Shown: positions 19,394 to 30,342 of the stretch, piece by piece
How the letters are laid out: each line of letters begins with the position of its first letter
Numbering within the stretch: the stretch's first letter is position 1
From: Anniella stebbinsi
Taxonomy: Eukaryota; Chordata; Lepidosauria; Squamata; Anniellidae
Assembly: GCA_029215795.1 (NCBI GenBank)
Contig: JARDYH010000006.1
Span: forward strand, 29,093,501 to 29,157,500
DNA length: 64,000 nucleotides
Reading direction: 5' to 3'
Program-made: the position numbers and the translations under genes
Notes under the pieces: generated by a model
Databases searched by the model: none
What the model saw: only the letters and a program-made list of their open reading frames with translations
What the model was told of the DNA's origin: nothing

Positions 19394-19666
19394 TGCACAT
19401 TTGTGGAAGGAGCTTTTATCCTTTACTTTGCTGATGCACAACTGTGCATCTCCAGTTTATGAAAACAGAGATCTGCTGTTCCCTGACAGTTTGCTCTAAT
19501 GGGGCAAAGTTGGGGTGTGGGTGCTATCATAGGGAGAGCACCCCCCATTTCACCCCTTTCCAGCAAACTGTCAGGGAATGCAGCAGAACTCTATATTTAT
19601 AAACTGGAGATGCACAGCTGTGCATCAGCAAAGTAAGGGATAAAAGCTCCCTCCACAAATGCACAG
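19394..19666. repeat. Long fold-back repeat
   Basis: The left arm (about 19394-19460, with GTGGAAGGAGCTTTTATCC and GCTGATGCACAACTGTGCAT) is mirrored by the right arm (about 19598-19666, with ATGCACAGCTGTGCATCAGC and GGATAAAAGCTCC). The arms are about 67 bp with few mismatches. The 135-bp spacer also contains an inner CCCTGACAGTTTGCT / AGCAAACTGTCAGGG pair. It is a recent-looking non-autonomous DNA element without coding capacity. Confidence 0.7.
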
Positions 19667-21367
19667 ATCGTCCCTTCAGATCCTGCCCTGGATAACTTGG
19701 GATTTTTGCTTCTTTTCAGAACAGTGGGCATAACCCTGCCCCATCCCCCACCTGAAAGTATGTTTTTCCGGGTTTTAGGGACAGTCAACTCTGCTATAAC
19801 ACTGGTGGAGCAGAGCTAATATCAAAATACTGCAGAGAAGAAGAGCAATGTGATGAAGCCTAAGGCTGAGTTGAGCAACATGTGGCCCTCTAGACGTAGT
19901 TTGACTCAAACTCCCATCAATCCTAGCCAGCATAGCCAATAGTGAGGAATGATGGGAGCTTCAATCCAACAATGTCTGGAGAGCCACACTTTCCTCTTAC
20001 CTGGTCTGGAGTTTCTGACTATGCTAACCCATGTGATTTTCCAAAATATCTTTAACATAAAATTGTCAATTGTATTTTTTTTACATATTTTTGATTGAGC
20101 CTTTCAAAGAAATATACGTCCAAAAATACATTTAAAAAACTGCCAAATTTTTATTGTCTCCCCCCCCCCCCGCAGCCTATCCCAAATTATTTGAGGTGGT
20201 AATTTATTTTAAGAGTTTTTCAGATGAGGAACAAAAGGTTCCTTTCCATTTTGCCGTATTCCTAATTGTGAGAAGTTCTCTTGTTGTTGTTTCCCCTAGA
20301 AACAATTTTGTTATCTTATATGTTACCTGCAGGCTGCAGTGTTGCATTGATTTTCTGCACACCTGTGGGAGGAAGAAAACAGCTTGCTGGGCCTTTGTCA
20401 GCCGTGCTGATTGAATCACTGTCAATTGTAACAGTTTGGAAGCGCAAGTGACAGAAGTGAAACCGCATATACTACAAGATTCAGAGGCAAGCAAAGGAAT
20501 TCTATCTAGACCTGACAGCCTATTCCAAGCAATCTAGGAGATTATGGGTGATTTATTGCCCGAAAATTCCATAATCAGTCAAAAAGTGGAAAAGAAACAC
20601 AGACCTATAGATGGACCCCTGCTACAACAATATTTGGACTCTGGCCTTGGCTGAGAAATTAAAATGCTGCTGCTGCTACTGCTGCTGATAGCAGCTAGAG
20701 GAAATACTGGGACAGATGAGTTCACTGAAACCAGGTATTGTTTTATTACCTATAGAAATGCAAACACGGAGATATTGAGACCACCTAAGGCACTCAGCAA
20801 CTTTTGGAAAGGCAACATGAAATAAATAATAATGAAACAATTAATAGAAATGAAAACAAGAACAACAACAACAACAGATGGCAGGGCCCTCAACCCTTTT
20901 GGGTTGGTCAGCATATTTGATCTTTTGAAAGAATGTCAAGAGATGCCCTCACAGAATAGCAGCCTAGGGTAGCCCATTCACAAGATAGCTATGGTGGACA
21001 TGGCCTGTCACAAAACACCCATTTCCCAAAGGCACACTGGAGCCCACAGAAATTCCTGGAAATAAAGATGGTACTGGAGACTGGTACTTCACTTTGCAGC
21101 ATGCCAACTTCCCAGATTTGAAAAAAGCAATTACCCCACCCAAATAAAAAAATAAAAACCAGAATGGGCAATGGCCTGGTGATTACCAAGAGCAGGTCCA
21201 GGGATACCACATTGGAGACCCCAGACATAAATTATTCACAAACTTCCTTTACTCTTCCCATGTAATTAAGTCAACTAACCATTATATATATGTGCATAGG
21301 GAATCAATTTGGTATACATTTTAAAACCTTGGAAGTCATCTTGTACAAAGAAGAAAAAATGATAGAT

Positions 21368-21420
<53 letters not shown>

Positions 21421-23097
21421 CTATTAAATGACTCAAGATGGTCCTTGAATTTACAGAAATTTTCAGCTGTATTTCATATTAAAAATCCTGAATGGCTTCA
21501 CAAATTGCTCTAGCTGTTACCCTTGCCATAGATTTACAAAACTTTTTTGTGGTGATAAGGTAGTATATATATGTGCATTCATTAAGGGAGCAATCGTATC
21601 CTCCCAAGACAGTGTCAGAGGGGACATAGGATTGCCTGGTTTATGGACTCCGACGTCGGAAACAAGGCTCCAGCCTCTGAGACCAGAAACTGCACTCCCC
21701 CCCCCCTCGTAGCTGGTGCAATTTCCTTTTTGCTGGCTACATCTCTGCACTCAAAAACAGAGCATGGAGATGGGAAACAGGGGCATTGGGCACTGTGGGG
21801 ATGAGAGGAGACTGGGACATCAGCCATATGAGGAATCCTAATCCCCAGCCTCCTCCACTCTCTGTCCCTGAAGCCTCTTCTAGATGGTGAAATTGCCATC
21901 TAGCTTAAATGCAGAGCAGCAGTTGCACCCCTTAGGGTGCAATTCTATGCATGTTTAGACAGAAAAGAGTCCTACAACTCCCAGCGTTCCCCAGCCAGGC
22001 ATATGTAGGATAGGATTGCATCTAATTCTATCAGTCAAAATCATTAAGGACATTTTGGTCTGTTTATAGATTGGAATGCTGTGTCATGGAAATAATAAAG
22101 ATAATCCTGGACACCCATCTACATCCTCAATGGCTCATTAGTTTGCAATTTAATTAACAGCTATCTTCTGGGAACATGTATGGAATCTCATACACCATGA
22201 GACACTGCATGCCAGAGAGTCAAAACACATCTCATCCTTGGAACAAGCGAGCTACTTCCTTGAGTTGTGCAATGAATCAAGGTTGCACAGGCTTTTGTTA
22301 GGAAAACAGGCTTAGCACTTCAGTTGTCAGCATATTCGCTTGGGAATATGTGCCACTGATTTAAATATGTGCTTTTTACGTGCACTCTTATCGGAGTGGT
22401 CTTGCATTTTGATAATCCACAAGATTGCTTTCTGCTTCCTTTTTCTAGTGAAAAAAAGAACAGAAAAAGTAGGCCATGAGCCTGTCATAATAGAGCAGAA
22501 GATCCCCATGCTTCACAATAGATTGCTGATGTTATGTTCAAGGCAGGTTTAGACAAACTTCTTGTTAAGGCTACTTTGCACATCATGGCATTACACACAC
22601 CTGACTTCCTTGGAGCACTGAGAAATTCCAAGAGCAGCACTACCTGGGCTTGGCATCCTAGGGTGGAACCACTGGAGACTTTTGGTACTTTTGTAATATG
22701 TGCTTTATTTACAAATATCTATGCAGAGAGCCTAGGTGATGATGGAAACAAGCCACATGCACACTCCTACCAGGCAGTAGATTTATCAGTTCACTAGAGA
22801 GGCCCATTGCATCCCAACACTACTCCTTTAGTTATGTATGTGTGTATATCACTTTTCTAGTGTTGATAGCCTCTGTTTTCTTATTCAGCTTTCCCCAACC
22901 TGGTGCCCTCCAGTTGTGTCAGACTACAACTGCTGGTTGGGCATGATGGAAGTTGTAATCTGACCCATCTGGAGGATAGCAGGTTGGTTAGGAAGGTTGT
23001 CCTAGCCATTGGCTCCTCTTCAGAAAACATCTACAAGCCATTCTGGACACTTAAGCAACCATCTTTCCTGATCAAAGTGGCCAGCATCCCTAACAAT
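19667..23097. other. Non-coding DNA with MITE copies and a tetranucleotide repeat
   Basis: hAT-type MITE copies of the ACTCCCATC family lie at about 19870-19995 and 22888-22985. A GTGCAATTCTATGCATG / AGGATAGGATTGCAT element occupies about 21937-22022; a relative is at 51620-51735. An (AGAT)n microsatellite spans 21369-21420. A poly-C run is near 20160. No gene is recognised. Confidence 0.5.
21369..21420 (+). repeat. (AGAT)n microsatellite
   Basis: Thirteen uninterrupted tetranucleotide repeats, a length class that is usually polymorphic. Confidence 0.95.
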
Positions 23098-23465
23098 GGG
23101 CCTGTTTGCACATCACAACAAGCCATTCTTGGTTAATTCACCCCCAGAGCTCTGTGACATGTGCTGGTTGCCATTTTTCATATGCAAGTTCTGGTGGGGG
23201 CATCCCGTGGCTTGTTGTGTTGTGCAATTCCAGCAAGGGTGGATTGTTGGCATGGTTAAAAAACCACCCATAGCCCAAAAACAAACCATAGGTTGTGGGT
23301 GGTTTGTCAGCCATGCCAACAACCCACTCTTGCTGGGTTTGCATGACACAACAAGCTGTGGCATGCCCCCCCCCCCCACAACTTGCATATGCAAAATGGT
23401 GGTGGCCAATCCATCTGGTGGGTGAATTAACCCACAGTGGCTTACTGTGTCATCTGAACCAGGTC
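23098..23465. repeat. Fold-back MITE (CAACCCA/TGGGTTG family)
   Basis: Outer ends GGGCCTGTTTGCACATCAC and GTGTCATCTGAACCAGGTCA are inverted. Internal inverted pairs include TTCATATGCAAGTT / AACTTGCATATGCA and the CCAGCAAGGGTGG / CCACTCTTGCTGG pair also seen at 6033-6385. Confidence 0.6.
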
Positions 23466-23487
23466 AATATACGTTCAAGTGTTCAAT

Positions 23488-23920
23488 TATTATTATTATT
23501 ATTATTATTATTAATACATTTATTTATTTATTTCTTACCCACCTCTCCCTCAGGATTGAGGCAGGGAACAACATCAATACAAATAACATAAAATACATAA
23601 AACTAATTAAAAACATATAAAATTAATACATTATTAAAATACCAATAAAACTCTCAAAATACAACTGGGTAGGCCTGCTAGAAGAGGTCGGTCTTTATGG
23701 CCTTCTTAAAATCAAAGAGACAATTAAGTTGATGAATCTCTTCTGGAAGGCTATTCCACAGTCTGGGAGCGGCAGAAGAGAAGGTCCTCTGGTTAACAGT
23801 TGTCAGCCTGGTTTTGGCCGACTGTAGCAAATTCTTCCCAGAGGACCTGTATGGGTGGATTGTATGGGAGAAGGCGATCCCACAGGTAACCTGGACCCAA
23901 ACCATGTAAGATGTTTTAAA
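23488..23920 (-). repeat. L2/CR1-type LINE 3' part
   Basis: The minus strand encodes a protein tail with SSAAPRLWNSLPEEIHQLN, the conserved ending of L2/CR1-clade ORF2 proteins, followed by a 3' untranslated region and an (ATT)n tail at 23488-23512. The same family occurs at 2281-2435 and 52370-52860. It is cut at 23920 by the hAT insertion E. Confidence 0.65.
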
Positions 23921-24267
23921 TAGGGCTGTGAATGTTGGACTCACCGCCCTCCCTCCACTCTCCCTACTTACCTGCTGCCTCATCGTTGTCGTTGCCACCA
24001 TCCGCTGCTGTCGTCTGCTGACCGCCTCTGCATCCGCTCTACTGAGAACCAGGCAGTGGTGACGACGAGGCAGCAGGTAAGCAGGGAGAATGGGGGGAGG
24101 TTGGTGAGTCCTTTCCCCCAGAGACTTGTAAGTCTCTGGGGAAAAGGAGGGTCTCCGGATCCAAATCCAGTTCCAGATCAGGGGAGGTCCGATCCAGTCT
24201 GGATCGGATCAGGCCCGATCCAGATCGTCCAGATCCAGATCGGATCGGGGGGCTATTCACAGCCCTA
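23921..24267. mobile_element. Short hAT-type element, copy E
   Basis: The 347-bp element has ends TAGGGCTGTGAATG and CTATTCACAGCCCTA. Flanking octamers GTTTTAAA (23913-23920) and GTTTTAAG (24268-24275) differ at one base. The interior has CTTACCTGCTGCCTCATCG mirrored by GACGAGGCAGCAGGTAAG, so the outward-facing donor-like pair seen in the long copies is kept although the sequence between has diverged. It interrupts a LINE fragment, so it is younger than that LINE. Confidence 0.8.
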
Positions 24268-24275
24268 GTTTTAAG

Positions 24276-26164
24276 TGAAGACCTAAACAAAGTGTGACTA
24301 TGCCAAATATGCATTTCTAGCAATCTGTCAGGCAGCCCCAGCTTCAAGCTTTTCCAAGTGTGAACAATAGACGGCAGGTCTAGGTTTGCTTCTGTATAAG
24401 GAAATGACTCTAACACCTTTGATCACTTGATGAAGATCTCTTTTTTCAGGAATCTTTTTATAGAGAATCACTCCCAAGTGAGTTCTCCTGGAGGAAAAAG
24501 GAACACTTGATTCCACTGACCCTCCAGAAGATATTGTTCAAAACACGCTGGGCTTTTTGCAAGAATCCTCCCCTGCCCCAAACATAAACCTTTTTAGTTC
24601 AGTACCAGCTTGAGGGTTACCTTTCATTTAATGTTTTGCATTTTCTGGCACTGCTCCCCACTGCCATTTCCAGTCTTTGATGACTAGATTATTATGGGGG
24701 AGAAGGGGAAGAGGAAAACGTGCTCTTCTCAAAATGTCCTTGCATCTCTGAAGGTCCTATGACAAAAGACCCAACAAAGATTTTTTCTAAAGAAAAGCAA
24801 GATGGGAAGGGGAGGATGACAATTGAGAGTGGAGAAATGACCTGTGCTTATCCTTTCCCCCATCCACTCCTCCCCAGGAGTAGCTAATCTGTGTTCATAT
24901 GTCTGGAATTCTGCATGAAAAGCAAGTGAGGGAGACTTTCAACAGGTTGAGTGCTCCCCATTCTTGGACCTCTCCACAGCCTCTTATGCCATCAGACATG
25001 GTATTCTCCTGGACAGTCTATCTTGGAGGCTGTGGTTCTGTTTCTGAGGTACATCAGACGAGCGTTTTATTGCACATTTGTTATTGCTCACTTACGGATG
25101 TGCACACTTTCTTTAGACGATGGCGTGCACCACTCGTGCGCCTCCCACTCATTTTTCCATCACAAAATAGACCTGGCCCCATCCGACTTCTTTTTTTACA
25201 AAAAAAAGAAAGAAAAAAGGAATGTGCCATAATCTCCTACTGTGTGCAGGAAAAGCAGAGCGATAAAAATAGGCCATGAATGGGCCACATGGTCTTTGTT
25301 TACTTCCTCTTTCTTCTCCGGGCAAAAGAGGAAATAATGAGGGACAAAAGTGGGGACAGAGAAGAGACAGTAAGGAAATGTGATTTCCCCCCATGTGATG
25401 ATGCTCCCTATCTACTAGTAAACAGATTCCAGAGGTTGGTGCTAGGGCTATTCCACATTATGGCATTTGAGCCATGGTGTTCTGAAGGGCTCAGTTTCCC
25501 CCCATTCTGTTGATCCTCTACATCAGCCTTCCCTCTCATCGCAGACCAATCTAGTGCCAACCAGATGTATGGTACTACAGCTCTCATCAGCCCCATTCAG
25601 CATGATGGGAATTGTAGTCCAACACATCTGGGGGAGGCTAATCTAACTGAGGCTCCTGGGAGAAATTCTCCAAGGATTTGTAGTGAGATATTGTCCGTGT
25701 GTGGATTTCTCCTTTTAATTTCATCCAGGTGTTGCTGTGGGCTATGAGATGGGTGAGGGCTAATAAGCCTTAACTTCATCCTAAAAGGGTAGAGGAGGTG
25801 TTGGAAGATCAACTGTTGGACAACAAAGGTGGTAGTAAATCAGTACTGAATGGGATTATCCTCTTTCATAGTGCAGCTTGGGGTTGTTCCTAGAGTGTTG
25901 TCATCCGGAAGATGGTGATCTTCACCAGCTTCATTTGGTGTGTCAGCAAAGAAAAGAAAGTATCTGGACCAAGGTAACATGTTTTAGTATTAGTAACAAC
26001 CAGGATGGGTCATTGCAATACCTTATATGTGGGGCTGCCCCTTGAAAAGTGTTTGAAAACCTCAGCTGATTAAAATAGATGGCAGTCAGGCTGTTAATCA
26101 GGCTGTAATGGATGAATTTCCCAGTTCTTCCTAATTTGCATTGGCTTGCTTATTTGATTGATTG
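24276..26164. other. Non-coding DNA with one MITE
   Basis: A hAT-type MITE lies at 25524-25641 (CAGCCTTCCCTC...ATCTGGGGGAGGCT with an ACAGCTCTCATCAGCCCC / ATGATGGGAATTGTAGTCC core). No protein, RNA gene or other nameable element is visible. The short frames lack known motifs. Confidence 0.5.
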
Positions 26165-26336
26165 GTTGATTAAAATATTTATAGACTACCTTTCAGGGCA
26201 GGAGCTCTCCCAAGGCAGCATACACTATTAAAATGCATACAATAAAATTCATAATAAAACTGAATGTGTTAATAAAAGCAGCAAAAGTGCCACAAAACAA
26301 CAAATATCAGCACAAGACAGAACTTGCAGCACAACT
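26165..26336 (-). repeat. LINE 3' end, outer piece
   Basis: TATTTATAGACTACCTTTCA followed by AATAAAATTCATAATAAAAC is typical of the minus-strand 3' ends of L2/CR1-like LINEs here. The element appears to continue after the MITE at 26337-26536 with CTTCAGGGCCTTCTTAAAAG (to about 26690). Confidence 0.5.
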
Positions 26337-26536
26337 CAGTGGTGGCTGGTGGCTCTGATTGTGATGGGGTTGTGATTCCATTGTGGGTTTCAGTCAGAAC
26401 CAGCCAGAACTCTAAAGGAGCTGTCCAAGAGGAAATTGGAGACCTTGGATAGCTGCTTTGGAGCTCTGGCTGGTTCTGACTGAAACATAGAATGGATTCA
26501 CAGCCCCACGGAAATTGGAACCACCAGCCTCCAGTG
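26337..26536. repeat. hAT-type fold-back MITE, 200 bp (CAGTGGTGGCTGGTGG family)
   Basis: The ends CAGTGGTGGCTGGTGG and CCACCAGCCTCCAGTG are inverted. The flanking octamers GCACAACT (26329-26336) and TCACAACT (26537-26544) match at seven of eight positions, as expected for hAT. Internal arms TTTCAGTCAGAACCAGCCAG and CTGGCTGGTTCTGACTGAAA are perfect complements. A 43-bp piece of the same family forms the 3' edge of the retroviral relic at 32243-32285. Confidence 0.75.
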
Positions 26537-26699
26537 TCACAACTGCAGCTATAACCCAGTCTGATAAAACATAATCGGGAAGGACAGAGTAAAGAAGTAA
26601 GTCTTCAGGGCCTTCTTAAAAGTTTGCAAGGATGGGGCCTGGCAGACCCATCATTGCTTCCAGCTATACTTTGAGATACATTTTTTTTAACCTACAAAG

Positions 26700-27211
26700 T
26701 AGGGCTGTGCACGGACCCCCACCCCCCCAATCCGATCTGGATCCAGATCTGTCAGGTCCCGATTGAGCCTGATCTGACTCAGATCCAGTCCAATCCAGAT
26801 CCAGGCACAGCACTCCCTCCCGTTCTCCCCACTCTCCCCCTCCCTCCCCCACTCCCCTTGCTTACCTGCTGCCTCCTCCGCATCATCCTGCCGTTTTCCT
26901 CTCTCCTCGCTGTGTGCTGCTGCATTTCCCACTTGCTTTAGGTGGTGATGCCACGACCAGTGATGTCATCACCCAATGTGAGGAGAGAGGACACCGGGTG
27001 ATGACGCAGATGAGGCAGCAGGTAAGCAGGGAGAGTGGGGGGAGGGAGGGGGAGAGCGGGAGGGAGTGCTGTGACCAGATCTGAATTGGATCTGGATCGC
27101 AGATCCGATCCAGCCCTGATCTGATCAGGTTCAGATTTGGATCCGGGAGGCTCGGATCAGCCCGATTCGCTCTGGGTTTGGGATCCGGATCCAGATCCAT
27201 GCACAGCCCTA
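26700..27211. mobile_element. hAT-type element, copy F
   Basis: The 512-bp element starts TAGGGCTGTGCACGG and ends CCATGCACAGCCCTA. It is flanked by perfect octamers CTACAAAG at 26692-26699 and 27212-27219. The interior carries CTTACCTGCTGCCTCCTCCG and a mirrored GATGAGGCAGCAGGTAAGC, together with GTGATGTCATCACCC, the core of the long-copy palindromes. The shoulders are GATCCAGATC-rich. No transposase is present. Confidence 0.85.
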
Positions 27212-27219
27212 CTACAAAG

Positions 27220-27901
27220 TGCTAAAAAGTCTAGGATGAGGGACAACTGGAAAATGCTTTCTTCCATATGAACCTGACCACCAGTTCTGATCTTCCTTCT
27301 GAGGCCCTTGTTAGAAGTTAAGTACAATTTCATTGGTGGCATGTTGGCCCTTGAATTTCCTGCCAAGGAAGATTTGTTGGGTGCCACCATTATTGTTTTG
27401 TAGGTGCCCAGCCTGTTCACAGAGCTTTTAATGGTCATTCAAGTCAACTACTTTATTGTAGCAGCATCACTACTTTGTATTGTTAAAGTTATTCTGATTT
27501 TAATGTTCATTGGTTAGCTGTCTTTTAAAATAGAAAGGTGGAATTTTGAAGTTGATTGCTATCACTAGTCATTTTTCTGAGCTATAATGCAAAATCTTCA
27601 GGGATGGAGATGGCATTCTAAAAGTTTCTATATCCAGTGCTCTTCTATGCTATACTGTTGCTTAGTTCAATGGTTAAGTCTGCCCCATCAGTGTCTTATC
27701 TGTGCTATCTAACTAAAGATGATGTTCATTGCTCAGCTCTAGACTTTTGCCCAAAAGATACCAAGCAGCCCAAGCAGAGGTGCAATTAAATGCCAAAGTC
27801 TATCCCTCTTTGTCCATAATGAAATGGGAAAACATGACATCGTAAATGGGATTGAGGCTGAAAGCTTACCTTACCTGAGAATAAACTTCATCGAACAAAT
27901 T
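27220..27901. other. Non-coding DNA, nothing recognised
   Basis: No gene, RNA or repeat that I can name in this stretch. Confidence 0.5.
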
Positions 27902-28235
27902 GACCTGGTTTGCATGACACGACAGCCCAACTTGACTTAATTTACCCATGGGAGCTGTTGTATCATGGCTTGTTGTTGTGAGAACCCAAGTGTCTGGGGT
28001 TGTTTGAGGGTTAGACAACCCTCAGATAACTCTAAAATTAGCCATGAGTTATTTGAGTGTTGTCTACTCTTCAAAGAACCCTGCCACCTGGTTTTGCATG
28101 ACACGACAAGGCACAGCTAGCTGGAAGTGCACAGGTGCCATTCAAAAATGGTGCCCATGGGTGCCCTGCATGACATGACCGCCCCCACAGATAAATTAAG
28201 CCATGGTGGGTTGTCATGTCATGTAAATAGGCTCA
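27902..28235. repeat. Fold-back MITE (CAACCCA/TGGGTTG family)
   Basis: The ends GACCTGGTTTGCATGACACG and GTCATGTCATGTAAATAGGC are inverted, and the adjoining segments (TTAATTTACC / TAAATTAAG) also pair. A second GGTTTTGCATGACACGACA motif lies inside at about 28091, suggesting partial duplication. It is the third copy of this family, followed after 195 bp by the retroviral LTR. Confidence 0.6.
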
Positions 28236-28430
28236 GTGGGGCTTCCAAGTAAATAATGTATAGCCTTACGCTGTAAATGATGTTAACATTTTCTGAACGC
28301 CACCAGGGTGGCATCTTTCTTGAACATGATGAACTAAATAGTATGTCCTCAGTGTGTCTCCCCCACTTCTCTTTCATCAAGCATTGCCATCCATGGGATT
28401 CTGAAGGGCAGAACAAGCAAGTTGCGTCGC

Positions 28431-28743
28431 TGGGCACACCCTGACGTCACCTCGTTCTCTCTGTCTCTAATCTCATCCGGCTACATACAAGATGTTCCTA
28501 AATGTTCTGCTACTATTCCCCGGTCCATGAAATGTTGCATTCTTAATGTTGCATTCTTATACCAATACCATTATGATGCTGTGCTCTATTGTGCTATTGT
28601 GTACAATCACACTATATCCTCGTGGACAGCAATATTGTGCCCTCATGGACAGTAAGACTGAAGGTCTATATAAACCTGGCAAAACTACAATAAAGGATGC
28701 TTCTTTCCAACAACATCTTGGTGTGTGTCTCATCACTCCTTCA
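28431..28743 (+). repeat. 5' LTR of the retroviral relic
   Basis: The 3' edge is well set: it ends in CA at 28743, two bases before the primer binding site. The 5' edge is less certain; TG at 28431 is the best candidate. Visible signals are a full cAMP-response palindrome TGACGTCA (28442-28449), a TATA box TATATAA (28667-28673) and AATAAA (28689-28694). AATAAA lies just upstream of the expected transcription start, a placement known from some betaretroviruses. No 3' LTR is present for age estimation. Confidence 0.75.
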
Positions 28744-28745
28744 TC

Positions 28746-28763
28746 TGGCGCCCGAACAGGGAC
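28746..28763 (+). promoter_or_regulatory. Retroviral primer binding site, tRNA-Lys3 type
   Basis: TGGCGCCCGAACAGGGAC is a perfect 18-base complement of the 3' end of tRNA-Lys3, the minus-strand primer used by mouse mammary tumour virus and lentiviruses. It lies two bases after the LTR. Confidence 0.95.
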
Positions 28764-28827
28764 CTCTGCGCTCACTCACTATGCTCGGCCCGAGCTTCAG
28801 GTGCACCTCTCATCCTTTGGGATCCTG

Positions 28828-28833
28828 GTGAGT
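28828..28833 (+). promoter_or_regulatory. Leader splice donor of the retroviral relic
   Basis: CTG/GTGAGT lies directly before the gag start codon. This is a strong donor match at the place where retroviral leaders carry their major donor. Its use is inferred, and the downstream acceptors were lost with the 3' half. Confidence 0.6.
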
Positions 28834-30342
28834 ATGTGCGTCTCACTGTCAGCAGTACAGTGTAGACACGCAGATGAATTCGCATTCTTGCTAAAGAGAA
28901 CTGGGCATGCTGTTCCTTCTTCTGCCCTTACACAGCTGGTCCGTGAACTTGGGGAACAGTGCCCATGGTACCCAGACACAGGATCTTTAGCTTTGAGCGA
29001 TTGGGAACGTATAGGGCGTCTGCTCCATACAGAGCCTCGAGCTCCTGTTGAAATCTTACATTTGTGGCATTTATGCCGTCATGCAGTCGACCTCTACAGG
29101 TCCCAAACCGCTTTGTCTACGCAGCCTTCTCCCGCTTATCACGCACCTACCCTCTTACCTCCTGCTCCGCTATCTCACCCTTCAGCTCCCAGTGCTCCTC
29201 CTCCTGTTGCTTCCGCTTCTGCAGTTTCTGATTCTGTACCCCTGTTTGGGTTCCAGCGTATGGTGCAGAAGTGTAAACAGGATCCTACTTTAACAGAAGA
29301 AGAGTTGGGAGACCTGCTTGCAGTCTGTCCTGTTACGTACACTCAAAATAATCAGGGTCAAGTAGTCGCTAATTGGGAACCACTGCCGTACACAGTCTTG
29401 CGAGAAATTCGTAAAGCTATTCAAGATATGGGTATCAGCAGTAACTATGTAATTGGAGTGCTTGAGGGTATTTCTAGTGGGTATCATATGATTCCAAATG
29501 ATTGGAAAGATATGATGCGCATGTTGCTAAATACCTCTCAGTTTGTAATGTGGGGCAGTGAGTTGAGACGTCATGCTGAGGCACATGCACGAGCTGCTGG
29601 TGGTGCTGTAATCATCAACCAGCTAATTGGTAAAGGGCAGTTTGCTGACGTGCAAACTCAGACTGTATTGCCACAAGCTACATTGCATGCTGCTAGTCTA
29701 TGTGCAGTAACTGCCTTTAAAAAAGTTCCAGCTTCTGGTCAACCTCGTAAGAGCTTTGCTAATATTCGGCAAGGCGCTGCTGAACCTTATGCTGACTTTA
29801 TTAACCGTCTGCAAGCTGCTATTACACAGCAAGTACATAATCCAGAAGCTGCCACAGAATTACGCATTCGCTTAGCTAAAGATAATGCCAACAAAGATTG
29901 CCAGCAAGCACTGCAACCCCTTTCAGCTGCCAATGTCTCATTAGCTGACATGCTCCGTACCTGTCAAGACATTGGCATGCAAACTTACAAAATGAACCTG
30001 CTTGCTGAAGCACTAAATCGAAGTCACAAAAAAGTTGGCAAATGTTTCAACTGTGGCAAAGAAGGGCATTTTCGGCATGAGTGCCGTTCCACCCCGCAGT
30101 CAGGTAAATGACCATCTACCAAATGCCTTAAATGTAAAAAAGGATATCATAGGGCAAACCAATGCCGCTCGGGAAACTCCAAACCGGGCATGCCCTCAGC
30201 CCCAGGCCAAAAGAGAGCATACCCTCTCACCGTCCCTCCTCCAGAGAACAACTCCCAGCCTCTTCCTCCTCCTCCGCCCTCAAACTCGTTCCTGTCTCGC
30301 AGCTCACAGCTGCCACAGCCGGTAGCACTGGGCTTGACTTAA
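28834..30342 (+). pseudogene. gag: Retroviral gag, interrupted by an in-frame stop
   Basis: The chosen start is the ATG at 28834, after the splice donor; the frame is open upstream, but that part is LTR and leader. The first 425 codons are open. They contain a matrix domain (residues about 1-95), a proline-rich linker, a capsid domain, the major homology region (about residues 312-333, with RQGAAEPYADFINRL) and one CCHC zinc knuckle (404-417, CFNCGKEGHFRHEC). A TGA at 30109-30111 then cuts the nucleocapsid. The same frame reopens through a second knuckle (CLKCKKGYHRANQC) to TAA at 30340-30342. Residue 2 is Cys; retroviral matrix proteins that are myristoylated have Gly there, so membrane targeting is probably lost. 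Confidence 0.85.

Noticed and set aside
28546..28833. Extension of the gag frame upstream of 28834
   Set aside because: The extra codons read LTR, primer binding site and leader, and the matrix homology starts only after 28834.
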